From the NCBI GenBank assembly GCA_027924585.1, contig BSBM01000232.1, forward strand, positions 24,339,501 to 24,403,500: a stretch of 64,000 nucleotides of DNA, written 5' to 3'. The notes beneath the pieces are model-generated. The model saw only the letters and a list, made by a program, of their open reading frames with translations, was not told the origin of the DNA and searched no databases. Source of the stretch: Larix kaempferi. Taxonomy: Eukaryota; Streptophyta; Pinopsida; Pinales; Pinaceae. Position 1 is the first letter of the stretch. Each line of letters starts with the position of its first letter. The position numbers were made by a program, and so were the translations under genes. Positions 1 through 10,770 of this stretch are shown here, one piece after another.

Positions 1-360
1 TTTTATATTGCAAAAGGACAAGTCGGCCAAGTAACGGAATTTTACAAAAAGTAATGTATAAATAGAAGTGTTGGCTCCCTCATTTATTCATTCAACTCAA
101 GGAAGTTCGCTCAAGTGGAGTAGTTCGCATTTTCTGGGTGCTAGAAGACATGTGTAGCTGATTTCTTGGGCATTGACTCATTTTGTACTTTTTATCTTCT
201 TTGTACTAAATCTCAGAGTAAGAAAGGGTTGTTGTCTTTTTCCCGAGTTTGGGTTTTCCCAGGGTAAAGTGTTGTGTCTATTTTTTGTGCATAGTTGTTC
301 TTTCAGTGATCATTTAATTGCTTATATATATTATGATGCTATAAGTAAAAACATTAACAC
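1..360 (+). mobile_element. Ty1/copia LTR, 3' portion (same family as copia-1 and copia-4 LTRs)
   Basis: The segment ends in TTAACA. It holds a TATA box at 57-64 followed by a leader with a conserved GGGTTTTCCCAGGGTAAA block, a TTGTTGTGT block and a TTTCAGTGATC block. The same blocks occur in the same order in the LTR at 5690-6258 and, inverted, in 52011-52814. The 5' part lies outside the window. The sequence after 360 matches a gypsy long LTR in inverse orientation, so this LTR was probably inserted into that repeat. It could be a solo LTR or the 3' LTR of an element lying to the left. Confidence 0.7.
57..64 (+). promoter_or_regulatory. TATA box of copia LTR
   Basis: TATAAATA lies at the same relative place as in the related LTRs (5913-5920 plus strand, 52559-52566 minus strand), just upstream of the conserved leader, and so marks the U3/R border. 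An AGTCGGCC word upstream is also shared with the sister LTRs. Confidence 0.6.
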
Positions 361-1002
361 CAACTAGTAATAGTCCTTTGAAGGCCTTGATCATCCACAA
401 ATGCATCAAATAATTAAGCTACGCTACAGTTACCTCATACACCAGTGACATTTGCATCCACACACATAGAGCACTACACCACAAATTTTCCTCCAAAGCC
501 TTTATTATTCCAAAAGATATTACAAAATACAGTACAAGAATTACCAGCCTTTCGGTCCTCTCTGACCATGAGCAAAAGAGAGCTAAAGCTCTTGCTTAAA
601 TAGAAAAAAGGAGGAAGAGGGGCGCACTAGTTGAGGGATTCAAGCTCTTTGAATGTGCCTTGAATGAGGGGGCTTCCTCCTTCATTTGGGCTGCCCCAAA
701 TCAGCCTAAAGGCAGCCTAAAAATCAACTGCAAATTCCTTGAAATATGGGCCCCTCCTCATGGGGAAATGCGCCCCCCTTTGTCAGGAGTGATTCCTTCA
801 CTTATGCTGCCATAAATCATGCCAAAAACAACTCTTACATCCCTTACATAATTTATGACTTTGATCTCTCACAAATCCCACCAAATTAGGAAATGGAATT
901 TTTCAATTTTTTGGCATTTTTCCTCTCTTTTTTGACTTTTTTGACTAAAAGTGAAATAAGTGAAAAATAAATCACTTAAACACTTAGGAAAGTGGGTTTA
1001 GG

Positions 1003-1801
1003 CTAAGTTACCGGAAATGCCCAAGCAACCTTGGTGAAACGTTGTTCCCCGTTTCGGATCCTGAAACGGAGGGGATACGGCCTTGAAACGTCACTGATAC
1101 GTATCAGATTGGTACGGATATGTTTCAAGGGTTTTGGATACGTTTCAGTCGAGAGGTGATACATTTCGGGGAAATGGTAATATTAAATTCTTAAAGTAAA
1201 AGTGACATTCTCCTTATATTTCATTTTCTATCCTTTTACTTAAATTTTTAACATTACCATTAATTGTTTCGGGATGTTCGAGAGTGGTTCCAACCTCATC
1301 GGACTTCATATGCAAAAAGTAGAATTTTTAATGCCATTCAGAATTCAACAGACTTAACAGTTTTCAGGATTTCAGGATTGCAACATTGCCACTAGATTCT
1401 ATCATATATGAGAGTATGGGATTGGCATTCAATCAAGCACATCAACCCCTCTATGTACCTTGATATTGGTGGTGTTGATTGTTGAACTCCTCTGTCTTGG
1501 ATGGACTTGGACCCACTTCCATAGCTAGAGGATGTGAACATTGGTGATGGACAAGTGCCTTCAAGCCCAGGGGAATCAAGCAAGGCTCAAGATCCCTATT
1601 TTCGATCTACTTTTGTTGAGGACATAGATGACGACTCTAAGTCTAAGCATGAGGATTCTGATGATATTAGTTGAAAATTTTCATAGTATCATGTTACATG
1701 TATGATTAATGATATTCGATAGTAGTGTCAGGTGGTGATGATGATGTACAATGATAATATTATGATGATTACGATGACAATGATAATATTTATGATGATG
1801 A

Positions 1802-1859
<58 letters not shown>

Positions 1860-1965
1860 CGTTTCCTTGTCGTATCGTATCTGGCTTTTATGAAAATTTG
1901 TCGTATCTGTTCCCCCCCCCCGCTATATCCGTATCTGTTTCCGTATCCACATCAGTGCAACTTAG
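1003..1965. mobile_element. Non-autonomous hAT-like DNA transposon (hAT-1)
   Basis: The insertion is flanked by the 8-bp direct repeat GGTTTAGG (995-1002 and 1966-1973). Its ends are inverted: CTAAGTTAC on the left and the complement of CTAAGTTGC on the right. The terminal 100-150 bases are rich in GATACG/CGTATC words in both orientations, the usual pattern of subterminal transposase-binding repeats. It has no coding capacity. An 8-bp duplication fits the hAT superfamily. The pre-insertion sequence occurs in the sister LTR near 32700, which supports the boundaries. Confidence 0.75.
1804..1851. repeat. (AT)n microsatellite
   Basis: A pure AT dinucleotide run of about 48 bp inside hAT-1, followed by TGTGTGTG. 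A poly-C run follows at about 1911-1921. Confidence 0.95.
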
Positions 1966-2109
1966 GGTTTAGGGGAAAGTGGGTGCTCTGAGTTAGAAAA
2001 TGAGCACCCCCATGGCCAAATTGGCCTCCTAACCACACTTTTATTACATTTTTTATTTTTTAATTAAAATATTAAAAACAAAAAGCCGAAGAAGAAGAAG
2101 AACCTCCCA

Positions 2110-3580
2110 GGAAGTTACCAAAGGAAGAAACTGAAGAATATGTCTTATAATAATGGTGCTTCAAAGCACTTTCTCCGATCTTGAAGAAAAGGACTCCTAT
2201 CAAAAAGTTTCACTAAGGGAATAGGAGATGCCGCATACAAGCTTGATTCAGGAACCTCGATGAAGATGAAGGATGTGCTATATCTCAGCTTTAGATAAGA
2301 AAGAGTTTAGAGTTGGTTTTAAAGATGGTGAAGTTTTTATAGAAGATGAAAATTGGGATAGAAGTAGATGACTCATATAAACTGAAAGTTCACTTAGAAG
2401 CAGTTTTGATTTATGATACTACAAACCTTTGGTGTAGAAGACCTGATCAGCATTATCAAATGATGGAGTAGAGCTCACCATCAGACATTCCAGTAATCCC
2501 TGCTAGGAGACTAGGATCAAAAGAGATCCTACCAAACAAACAAAGATAAGTATTTGAATTGTCATTTTCTGTATTGTCCAGTTGAGTACATAATTATATT
2601 CCTAGATTTAGGATGTGTATTATGCATGTTAGAATGTTTGCATTGATATGCATGTGATGGTTACGTGGCCTACAATGTTGTACAACATTCCATTGCTACT
2701 TATATAGAATGAAACCTCTTTGCTGACATATTCGGAGTAGTGCACGCTCTTAATAATGTTCTGGTTTAGATGGAAGGCATATAGAAAGTTACCGTATGAA
2801 TACGGGATATGGATGAATGTTGTGTTGAAGCATTGGCTAAGATAGTTGCATGACAGTGTGACCTATGTTTTTATGCATAAGAATTTGTCATTATTAATAT
2901 GTTTTGGAAACTATGAAATGTTTCTAACCATGCAACTGAATTTGACTTGTAGGAAATGTCGTGTACGATCACCTACAAAGGAAGAATGATGAGACTTGTT
3001 TCGTAGAACAAGTGACAATGGTTCAACTATAACATTCAACAAGACTTATGAAATCAAGTATACCACAGAAGTACAAAGCAAGGGTTCTCTCAGAAAGAGG
3101 GATTTGACTATGACGAGATGTTGCTCTAGCGGCCAGACACACTTCCTCGGTGATGAATATTACACTAGATAAATGGTGTAATTGAAGTAGAAGAAGATAT
3201 CGAACAACCTCCAGGATTCAGGACTCTCTATAGAGAACCACATGTGCACAAATCGAAGAAGGCTTTGTACGGGCTCAGAAGGCACCCATGGGATAGAATG
3301 ATGAGATCAAGGATCACCTAGAGTGATGAGACATCAACCTTTGCTACAAGGTTGAAGATGAGAAGCTCATAGATGGGTGCAAGAGAGAACTTGCAACAGA
3401 GTTAGAGATCTTGGTATCCAGTGACCTAGAAAAATGAAATAGATGGATACACAGAGGATCATCAGAAGAGAAGGCTACCAGTCACTCCAGTACAGAATGT
3501 CCCGATACATAGAGTACAAGATGCAGAGGGAGGATAGTGCTCAGTTATAGAATGAGCAGGAAAACTCCGCTTCAGACGGA
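2110..3580 (+). pseudogene. copia-1 pol, 5' part (protease, integrase and RT remnants)
   Basis: Short recognisable islands lie in different frames. A protease active-site remnant GASKHF is at about 2155. A pre-integrase motif DVLYLS is near 2270. A degraded HHCC zinc-binding remnant LW.RR...HYQ is near 2430. RT block 1 (KYKAR... FDYDE) is near 3075-3120, and an LYGLR block is near 3265. About 2500-3050 shows no copia similarity that I can see and may be another insertion or heavily mutated DNA. Many stops and frameshifts make this non-functional. Confidence 0.55.
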
Positions 3581-4450
3581 GTGACTACAGTACAGATGGA
3601 GAGACACTTTCACTTAGTCTCTATTTGTGGCAAATTTTATTTGCCCCAAAATGCAATAGAAATCCTAAAAAGGTTTGATATGTTGGAAAGTAAAGCCATG
3701 GCCACACCCATGGATACAAATTTGAAGTTGCTGACTGATGCTTCGTCAGAGTTAGTGGATGTGACACTATACAGACAGATTATTGGGTCATTGATGTATC
3801 TAGCAAATACCAGGCCAGATATATGCTTTGATGTGAACACCTTGAGTTAGTATTTGGTTGAGCTTAGACGTGTTCACCTTGTAGCTGCAAAGCATGTGAT
3901 GAGGTACCTAAAAGGTACGGTAGACTATGGTCTCAGTTATACTAGAGATCATGACTTCAGACTGTATGGTTATACAGATTCAGATTGGGCATTTAGTGTC
4001 TTAGATAGAAAGAGCACTTCAAGTGGATGTTTCAGTCTGGGGTCAGCCATGATCTCATGGCTATGCAAGAAGCAGTCCAGTGTTTCTCTCCGCACTGCAG
4101 AAGCAGAATATATTGCAGCTTGTTCCGCCATTTGTGAATCCATATGGCTAAGGAAGTTGTTATCATGTCTATTCGATATGGAGTTGGATACCACGGTGAT
4201 TCTATTTGATAACCAAAGCTGCATGAAGATGACAAAGAACCCCATGTTCCATGATAAGTCGAAGCACATTGAAATCCGGTATTTCTACATTCGAGATATG
4301 GTGCAGAAGGGAGCTGTAAAGCTCGAATATGTGACCACAAATAAGCAAGTTGCAGATGTGTTGACTATGCCTCTATCTCATACAAAGTTTGAGCACTTCC
4401 GTGACAAGCTTGGTGTAGTCCGTAAGGACTTCCCTCGAAAGGGGGAGTAG
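3581..4450 (+). pseudogene. copia-1 RT C-terminus and RNase H
   Basis: Two open stretches (3581-3850 and 3854-4450) are separated by one TAG at 3848-3850. The first carries the end of the RT with YRQIIGSLMYLANTRPDI, a hallmark of copia RT/RNase H junctions. The second carries RNase H motifs TDSDWA, RKSTSS, AEAEYIAA, DNQSC and the HIEIRYFYIRD/ADVLT tail. It ends at TAG 4448-4450, directly after a purine-rich GAAAGGGGGAG that resembles a polypurine tract. The usual QFM-like residues after the first stop are altered. Confidence 0.85.
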
Positions 4451-4499
4451 TGCTGATGAGACTATGATAGCTCAGTTGGGATTGATCATCCTTAGACTT

Positions 4500-5240
4500 G
4501 ATCCCGTAATTCCGAAAGGAAGGATAGTCTAAAATGTTGATCCTTAGACTAAGTCCCATAATTCTAAAAAGAAGGATTGTCTAAGATGTGTGTGGTGGAC
4601 AATAATCCTGTAATTCTGAAAAGAGGGATCATTAGAGTGCCTGTGTGTTGTGATCAGTAGTGGTAGCTCCGTAAAGATTGGGTCTCGTAATTCCAACAGC
4701 AAGGATCGTCCGTGTAGGACCGGATCCTGTAATTCTGACAGGAAGGATTGTCTGAGCACCACAGATGTTGTTGGACTGAATCCCGTAATTCTGAAAGGAA
4801 GGATTGTCCATGATCCCGTAATTCTGAAAGGAAGGATCATCAGTGTTGTTGGACTGAATCCCATAATTCCGAAAGGAAGGATTGTCCATGATCTCGTAAT
4901 TCCGAAACCAAGGATCACCAATGTTGTTGGACTGAATCCAGTAATTCCGAAAGTAAGGATTGACCATGATCCCGTAATTCCGAAAGGAAGAATCACCAGT
5001 GTTGCAAGACTGAATCTCATAATTCCGAAAGGAAGGATTGTCCATGATCCCGTAATTCCGAAAGGAAGGATCACCCGCGTCGTCTATGATCCCATAATTC
5101 TGAAAGGAAGGATCACCCGTGTTGAACTTGATCCCGTAATTCCGAAAGGAAGGATCACCCGTGTTGAACTTGATCTCGTAATTCCGAAATGAAGGATCAC
5201 CCGTGTTGAACTTGATCCCGAAATTCCAAGAGGAAGGATC
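4500..5240 (+). repeat. Tandem array of 17 hairpin-forming repeats in the copia-1 3' region
   Basis: Seventeen variants of the core GATCCCGTAATTCCGAAAGG followed by AAGGATC lie between the pol stop and the 3' LTR, spaced roughly 33-75 bp apart. Each core has outer arms GATCC/GGATC and an inner TTCC-GAAA-GGAA stem-loop. The spacer often contains GTTGTTGGACTGAATC or GTGTTGAACTT. No purifying coding signal is evident: the open frames across the array are a by-product of the repeat. Confidence 0.9.
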
Positions 5241-5249
5241 ATATTGGTT

Positions 5250-5670
5250 GTTGATGCCCCTGTTGCCAGAGATGATGTAGTTGTTGATGATGATATTATT
5301 GTAGGTTTTTGTTAATGAGCCAGCCTCGTGCTAACGTTGTTGTTGTATCAGTTCTTATATTGATGTGCTGCAGATGATGATACCTCAGCTCTGTGCTGAA
5401 GATGATGATGATGCTCCAGCTTCGTGCTGCAGATGATGATGTTCCAGGTTCGTGCTGCAAATGATGATGTTCCAGCTCCGTGCTCCAGATGTTGATGATG
5501 TTACAGCAAGTTGTTCCAATTGTTGATATTGATGTTGTTGAAGAACTTCCAATGATTTAAAGATGTACCAACCAATGTTCCAGATGATGTTGTTGATGAT
5601 GCCTCCTCCTCCCTCCTTCCGATGATGTTGTGTAGAGCCACACCTGTTGTTGTTGTTGTCAGTAGAATAC
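5250..5670 (+). repeat. GATGATG-rich tandem repeats of copia-1
   Basis: Imperfect units of about 30 bp combine GATGATGATG with CCAGCTTCGTGCTGCA. They are best preserved between about 5340 and 5510, then degrade into GTTGTTGATG tracts. They sit directly between the GATCC array and the 3' LTR. Confidence 0.8.
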
Positions 5671-5680
5671 CCTTCTTGTT

Positions 5681-5689
5681 AAGGGGGAG
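5681..5689 (+). other. Polypurine tract of copia-1
   Basis: AAGGGGGAG immediately precedes the 3' LTR, the expected position for plus-strand primer formation. The related copia-4 has GAGAGGGAG in the same place. Confidence 0.65.
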
Positions 5690-6258
5690 AGTTGAAAAAT
5701 GAAACTTCAAAGAATATTCTACTTGTATTATTCCTCCTTCGGGAAATGTGTTTAATGTAAAAGTCATGACGTAAAACTTCCATTGTAAGTCGGGTCATTA
5801 GTACCCAAAAGAATGTTATATAAATATTGTTTTCAGTCTCCCTAGAGAGTTCGGCCCAGTCAAGTTAGTGAGGCCGACCCAGTTAGGTTAAAAGGTCAAG
5901 TGAAAAGTAAAGTATAAATAGAGAGTATCACTCTCTCATTTGCACCATTCATTCACTCAAGCATTGCGCAAGAGAGGAAGAGGAAGGATTGTGAAGGAGA
6001 ACAAGTATTATTCTTGGCTCTTGTGTTTGGGTTTCGTCTCTCTTTCTTATGAGACTTATTTCTTTGGGCATTTACTTTGGTAACCTATATTGAGGAAGTT
6101 TTGTTGGGTTTTCTTCCCCTTGAGGGTTTCCCAGGATAAATTGTTGTGTACCTTGTGATTGTGTGTCTTTCAGAGATCCTCTTTATGCTGCTATTATGAA
6201 AATGTATTAAATGCTCATGAAGTTAGAATTTAGTCTTTAGTAGCATATACTCTTAACA
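5690..6258 (+). mobile_element. 3' LTR of copia-1
   Basis: The segment begins after the polypurine tract and ends in TTAACA. It aligns block by block with the LTRs at 1-360 and 52011-52814: AACTTC..., TCGGCC words, TATAAATA at 5913-5920, a GGGTTTCCCAGGATAAA block, and TTTCAGAGATC. The expected TG start appears mutated. Confidence 0.75.
5913..5920 (+). promoter_or_regulatory. TATA box of the copia-1 LTR
   Basis: TATAAATA is conserved in position with the two sister LTRs of this family. Confidence 0.6.
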
Positions 6259-6330
6259 ATAGTTGCAACTTTAGATTTTCTATACGGTGGCTGTTACAGT
6301 GGTGGCTCTCTTTTGGCTGTTGTTATTGTG

Positions 6331-6896
6331 GTAGCTTTACAAGGAATTCCACATGACGGTTTGACAGCAATGATGAATCCATTTTAAGTTACTACATGGA
6401 GGCATTAACTGGAGAGCTCAGATTCATGCTTATAGATAGAGAACCACCTACTTTGAAAGATGCTCAAGACATGGCCGTAAAAATTGATCTAAACATGCAA
6501 TCATCGAGTAAATCAAACATCCCTGGGTTCACAAGAGCTATTGTCAAACATCATGAACCTAAGGATAAATCGCCCATGGATAAAATGCAAGAAGCTTATG
6601 AAAAGAAAATGAAGGAGATGAGTGAACGTATGGAGGCAATGGAATCCAACTATGTCACTCAACTTAAGACTATGCAGAATAGGGTGGTTGTTGTAGAAAG
6701 ATCATACTCCAATCAGAAGCCTTTTCATCAAAAAGGAAAGTGGCAGAAGAAAGGACCTCCTTGGGAGGATAGGATGCCTCATCAACTTGAAACCGCCAAT
6801 ATGGTTGAAGAAATTCCTCCATATTGTAGACTTTGTGATGCATTACACGAAGAATCTACATGTTATGTAGCATGTCAAGCCCTAGAACAAGAGTAA
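6331..6896 (+). pseudogene. gypsy-A gag (C-terminal part)
   Basis: The open stretch 6396-6896 encodes a gag segment with the conserved ALTGELRFML..DREPPTL region, a long charged coiled-coil-like stretch (MDKMQEAYEKKMKEMSERME) and a Cys-rich end (YCRLCDALHEESTC). In front of it, in another frame at about 6337-6384, lies GIPHDGLTAMMNPF, so a frameshift separates the two parts. The N-terminus is absent. A TAA at 6894-6896 interrupts an otherwise continuous frame into the protease region. Confidence 0.7.
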
Positions 6897-8405
6897 TTGG
6901 GAGGTAGCAGTAGTGATGTCTTCACAAGCGAGCCTGACTTCATCAACACAGTAGGGCATGTTCACCCTCTCTCTAAAGAAACATCGAAACAAGCTAGAGA
7001 GCATTCAAAGGATAGATTAGCTAATGCTTATGGTGAAATGCCTACTCCGGAGCAAATCAAAGAGATGCCTAAGTACAAGGGACTTACCTATCAAAGGTGG
7101 GATTATGCTGGAGCCCCCAAGGACAAACAACAGTATGTACCAAAGGTAATAACTCCACATAATCCTAACCCTGTTCCTGTTGATCTTGATTTAGGAAAAT
7201 GGTTTGAGAATGCAAAAGTTTCTATGCCTGTCACAGAAGCCCTTAAGATCCCTCACCAGAGGGAGAATTTAATGAATGTAATTGATCCTCCACCAGAGAT
7301 AAATCAAGAACAGCCTAAGAAAAGAACCCCTTTTCAAAACAAAATTGATGAGAAAGATCCCCCAGTAGTTTTACATACTATGGACTCAAGTAAAGAAGAT
7401 CACCCGCCCTTTTATGTATCATTGATGATAAATGGTCTTCTTCTACACAACTGTATGTTGGACTCTGGAGCCTCATCAAACATCATGACCAGGAAGGTCA
7501 TGGAAAAGTTGAATTCAACGATCACTAGACTGTACTCAAATGTTTGTGCCATGGATTCTAGACAAGTTGATGTCATTGGCATCATTTTAAATTTACCTAT
7601 GAAATTGGCCAAATACCCTAATATCCATATCACCATGGATGTCCTAGTGATCGATGTACCAGACAAGTGGGGCATGCTCCTTTCAAGAAAGTGCGCTGCT
7701 AATCTGGGGGGCTCCATCCAGATGGATTGGAGTTATGCCACGGTACCTACATCAGAAGATTCTCTTGTTAAATTGCATACAGAAAAAGCTAAGAAATATC
7801 ATGTTGAGAATCCTAAGAATTTGAAAAATGAGTATGTTTTCAACACTGATAATAACGGAAATTATGCAATTTACTCCAACTTTCTAGCCCCTGTAAAAGA
7901 ACAAATCAAAAATGAGAAAGTTAGTGAGATATGGAAAATGAATTTTGATGGAGCACATTCTAGAGCGGGTAAAGGGGCAGGTGTTGTCATCACTTCACCT
8001 AGTGGGCAAATTTTCAACTTTGCTTATAGGTTAGAATTTGATGCAACCAACAATGTGGCTGAATATGAGGCATTACTTCTAGGATTGGAAATTGCTAAGG
8101 ACATGGTAAAACTGCTTAGTATTAAGGGAGACTCAAACTTAATAATTCTCCAAGTAAAGAACAAGTATGCTTGCAAATGTCAAAGACTAAAAAGATATAG
8201 GAATGCAATATGGGACACAGTGGAATTTTTTGATGCATTAAACCTTATTGAGATTCCTCGAGATCAAAACTGCATGGCAGATAAACTAGCAGTAGTTGCA
8301 TCAAAACTGCAACCTACAGAAGAACTGTTAGATGGGAATGGTACACTAGAGATAAACTTTAGACCATCAGTTCCAGATAATGTACACCATTGGCAGGTTT
8401 TTTAG
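6897..8405 (+). pseudogene. gypsy-A protease plus additional (archaeal/plant-type) RNase H
   Basis: This 502-residue open stretch has an aspartic-protease motif MLDSGASSNIM with Asp near residue 189. A complete-looking second RNase H follows at about residues 345-470. It has NFDGA (Asp ~351), AEYEALLLGLEIA (Glu ~391), KGDSN (Asp ~412) and MADKLA (Asp ~462), the D-E-D-D set of the additional RNase H of Tat elements. This RNase H precedes the RT, whereas the order I know for Tat elements is RT, RNase H, additional RNase H, integrase. It ends at a TAG that interrupts the same frame. Confidence 0.8.
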
Positions 8406-9367
8406 AGTGATGAACAGATCTTGAGATTCATCCGCAATGTGGAGGAATTTTCTGATTTTCAGGTCAGCTTCCAAGAGGAAGGTAAAGAGTATCAGAAAAA
8501 AGATGATCAGTTCAATCCTATCCCTAGGGGCTTTGTGGAATTAGAGCATTGTTTTGATCGGCAGGACAGATATAAGAATAAAAAGGAAACGATCAAACCT
8601 GGGGAATATATCGAAATAAACATCGGAACAGACAAAGATCCAAAATTAATAAAAATTGGAAAAGGAACTTCAGAAAAAGAACGAAACGAGTTAATTAACT
8701 TGGTAAGGGAATATAGGGATGTTTTTGCATTCACATATGATGAACTTAAGGCCTACTGGGATGATGTATTTCAGCATCTCATCCCCTTGAAACAAAAATT
8801 CAAAGATGTTAAGCCATTCTGGCAAAAAACTGAGACAAGTAAACCCAAAGATGGCACCAATAGTCAAGAAGGAATTAGAAAAGATGTTGGCAGCAGGAAT
8901 CATCCAGCCAACAAGACATTCGACTTGGTGCTCAAATTTGGTGGTAGTTAGAAAGAAAAATGGTTCAATCAGGATTTGCATTGATTTCAGAAATCTAAAT
9001 ACATCCTGCCTAAAAGATAACTACCCATTGCTGAACATGGAAACTCTTCTCCAGAGAGTAACAGGTTCAGGAATAAGGTCCATGTCGGACGGATTCTCCG
9101 GATATAACCAGGTTTTAATTAATAAGGAGGATTGACATAAAACTACCTTCACAACCCCATGGGGTAATTTTGAGTACATCAGAATGCCTTTTGGCTTAAC
9201 AAATACGAGAGCCACTTTTCAGCGTGCTATGGATTACGCTTTTAAAGAGTTGGTTGGGAAAATAATTGAGATATATCAAGACGACTTGATTGTCTTTTCC
9301 AAGGAAAGGACTGATCATGTCAAACACTTAAGACAAGTTTTCGAAAAATGTCGAAAATTTGGCATAT
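8406..9367 (+). pseudogene. gypsy-A reverse transcriptase (N-terminal two-thirds)
   Basis: The linker ahead of the RT (ELINLVREYRDVFAF) is in one frame to about 8826, where an A-rich run shifts the frame. The RT palm continues with VVVRKKNGSIRICIDFRNLN and DGFSGYNQ, then MPFGLTNTRATFQRAM. The catalytic box is YQDDLIVFS instead of the usual Y.DD form with small residues. There is a TGA at about 9134. The reading stops abruptly at KFGIL where copia-2 begins at 9368. Confidence 0.85.
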
Positions 9368-9811
9368 TGTTGAAAGTATCAATTAACTGAGAGGGGGGGG
9401 GGGGGGTGAATCAGTTAATTACAGAGCTTAAACAATTTTAAAAATCTTTTCCTTGATATCTTATAGCAGTCAGGGTGTTATCAAAACCTTTACATTCATT
9501 CTTTTAACAGCAGAAAGTTATTGCAGTAGATTTAATATATAGGCACAATATAATCATTCAATCACACAAATATACACATAGACACAGATTTTTCATGAGG
9601 AAACCCATAAAGGGAAAAACCTCTTCTTCTTAGGATGTCAGGAAAGCTTCAACTTCTGTACATCATTTTTATCTTTGAGCTTCTACTCAAATGAGGCTAC
9701 AACCTTCAAATTACAAGCACCCACTTGTAAAAGAGCACCAACTCTTCTTCTTCAGCACCCACTGAAATATGAGGGCAACAATCCTCCCTAGCACCTCCCT
9801 TCCACCCTAGC

Positions 9812-10100
9812 AAGAATTTTTCAGTCGATTATATCACACTGGTTCAGATAAATCAATACATACTCTTTTCATTTTTTGTTCTGTGCTGCTACAGCTTGGG
9901 TTTCTGGGCATTCTATTTTTCATTAAATCGAGCCGCATTTTTCTTCTGAATTGTTAAGAATTTTTCAGTCAATTATATCACACTGATTCAGATATATCAG
10001 TGCATACCCTTTTCATTTTTGTTCTGTGCTGCTATAGCTTGAGTTTCTGGGCATTTTGTTCTTCATTAAATCGAGCCATACATTTCTGTTATGAATTGTT
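9812..10100 (-). repeat. 144-bp tandem duplication in the copia-2 LTR
   Basis: Two adjacent copies each contain a TCAGT(C)ATTATATCACACTG block, TTTTCATTTTTTGTTCTGTG, GCTTGGGTTTCTGGGCATT and ATTAAATCGAGCC. They start at about 9812 and 9956 and differ at scattered positions. Confidence 0.85.
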
Positions 10101-10346
10101 TTCTTCGAATCACAGCTTCATTAGCAACCACTCCTCTTCATCCTCTCAATTCTCACACAGATTTTGTTCTCATCAATTGTTTTTTATAGATGCTGAAGTT
10201 ATATGCCTCGGTCTCTTTAACTTCTAGATATACCAATTCTAAAACTGAAACTGTCTCTTTAACTCCCAATTCGAAAATTGAACTGTCTCTTTGTCTTCCA
10301 GAATTTACACACTGTAGCTGACTAATTAATAAATAAATAAATGTTT

Positions 10347-10720
10347 GTGAGTCGCAGCTTGTCTGAGTCATGGCTGTTTGAGTCACGGCCGTCTGAGTCT
10401 CAGCTGTCTGAGTCGCGGTTGTCTGAGTCACGGCCGTCTGAGTCTCAGCCATCTGAGTCACGGCCGTCTAAGTCGCAACCATCTGAGTCGCAGCCGTCCG
10501 AGTGGCAGCCATCTGAGTTGCAGCCGTCTAAGTCACAGCTTGTCTGAGTCGCAACTATCCGAGTCACAACCGTCTGAGTCGCAGCCATCTGAGTTGCAGC
10601 CGTCTGAATCACAGCTTGTCTAAGTCGCAGCTATCTGAGTCACATCCGTCTGAGTTACAGCCGTCTGAGTCACAGCTTTTTGAGTTGCAGTCGTCTGAGT
10701 CGTAGCCGTCTGAGTCACCC
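10347..10720 (-). repeat. 15-bp minisatellite in copia-2 U3
   Basis: About 25 head-to-tail copies of a unit close to GTCTGAGTCGCAGCC (plus strand). Because 15 is a multiple of three, the array is open in several frames, and the resulting Ser-Glu-Ser-Gln/Arg repeats are not a protein signal. Confidence 0.95.
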
Positions 10721-10770
10721 ACCTTGTCTGCTTTCCAACCATCAATGACAACTAAATCAAAGTGCCAACA

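Larger units (their letters stand above)
361..2085 (-). mobile_element. Fragment of a long Ty3/gypsy (Tat-like) LTR, interrupted by a hAT-like element
   Basis: Read on the minus strand, this segment follows the order of the 3' LTR of gypsy-A: an AT-rich stretch, the 'aaccctgagcaccc' block, a block rich in GGCGCC-like words, a TATA-like box (595-604), a polyadenylation-like AATAAAGG, then GAGGT near 440. It is truncated on the left by a copia LTR and on the right by copia-1 at about 2086. An insertion at 1003-1965 splits it. The matching uninterrupted site is visible in the sister LTR near 32700. Confidence 0.6.
2086..6258 (+). mobile_element. Decayed Ty1/copia retrotransposon (copia-1)
   Basis: The element keeps traces of protease, integrase, RT and RNase H in copia order, then a long 3' non-coding region with two kinds of tandem repeats, a purine-rich tract (5681-5689) and a 3' LTR. 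No 5' LTR, primer-binding site or gag is recognisable, because the left end abuts a gypsy LTR fragment. Its LTR belongs to the family found at 1-360 and 52011-52814. Confidence 0.75.
9368..10770 (-). mobile_element. 3' LTR of copia-2
   Basis: On the minus strand the LTR starts TGTTGGCACT at 10770, right after a CAAAGGGGGAGA tract, and ends in TTTCAACA at 9368. Its U3 holds a 15-bp minisatellite (10347-10720), its middle a 144-bp tandem duplication (9812-10100), and its end a poly-C run before CTCTCAGTTAATTGATAC. Confidence 0.75.

Noticed and set aside
4650-5192. Open frames of 137-180 residues on both strands across the GATCC array
   Set aside because: The frames follow the repeat unit, encode low-complexity repeats, and lie in the copia-1 3' non-coding region.
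4500-5240. CRISPR-like array
   Set aside because: The units are imperfect, spacing is irregular, spacers repeat, and the context is a plant retrotransposon.
1-6258. One element with LTRs at 1-360 and 5690-6258
   Set aside because: The DNA right after 360 is a minus-strand gypsy LTR with no primer-binding site, so the left LTR cannot be shown to belong to copia-1.
10341-10623. Ser-Glu-Ser-Gln/Arg repeat ORFs
   Set aside because: They are a by-product of a 15-bp minisatellite in an LTR. Frames are open on both strands.
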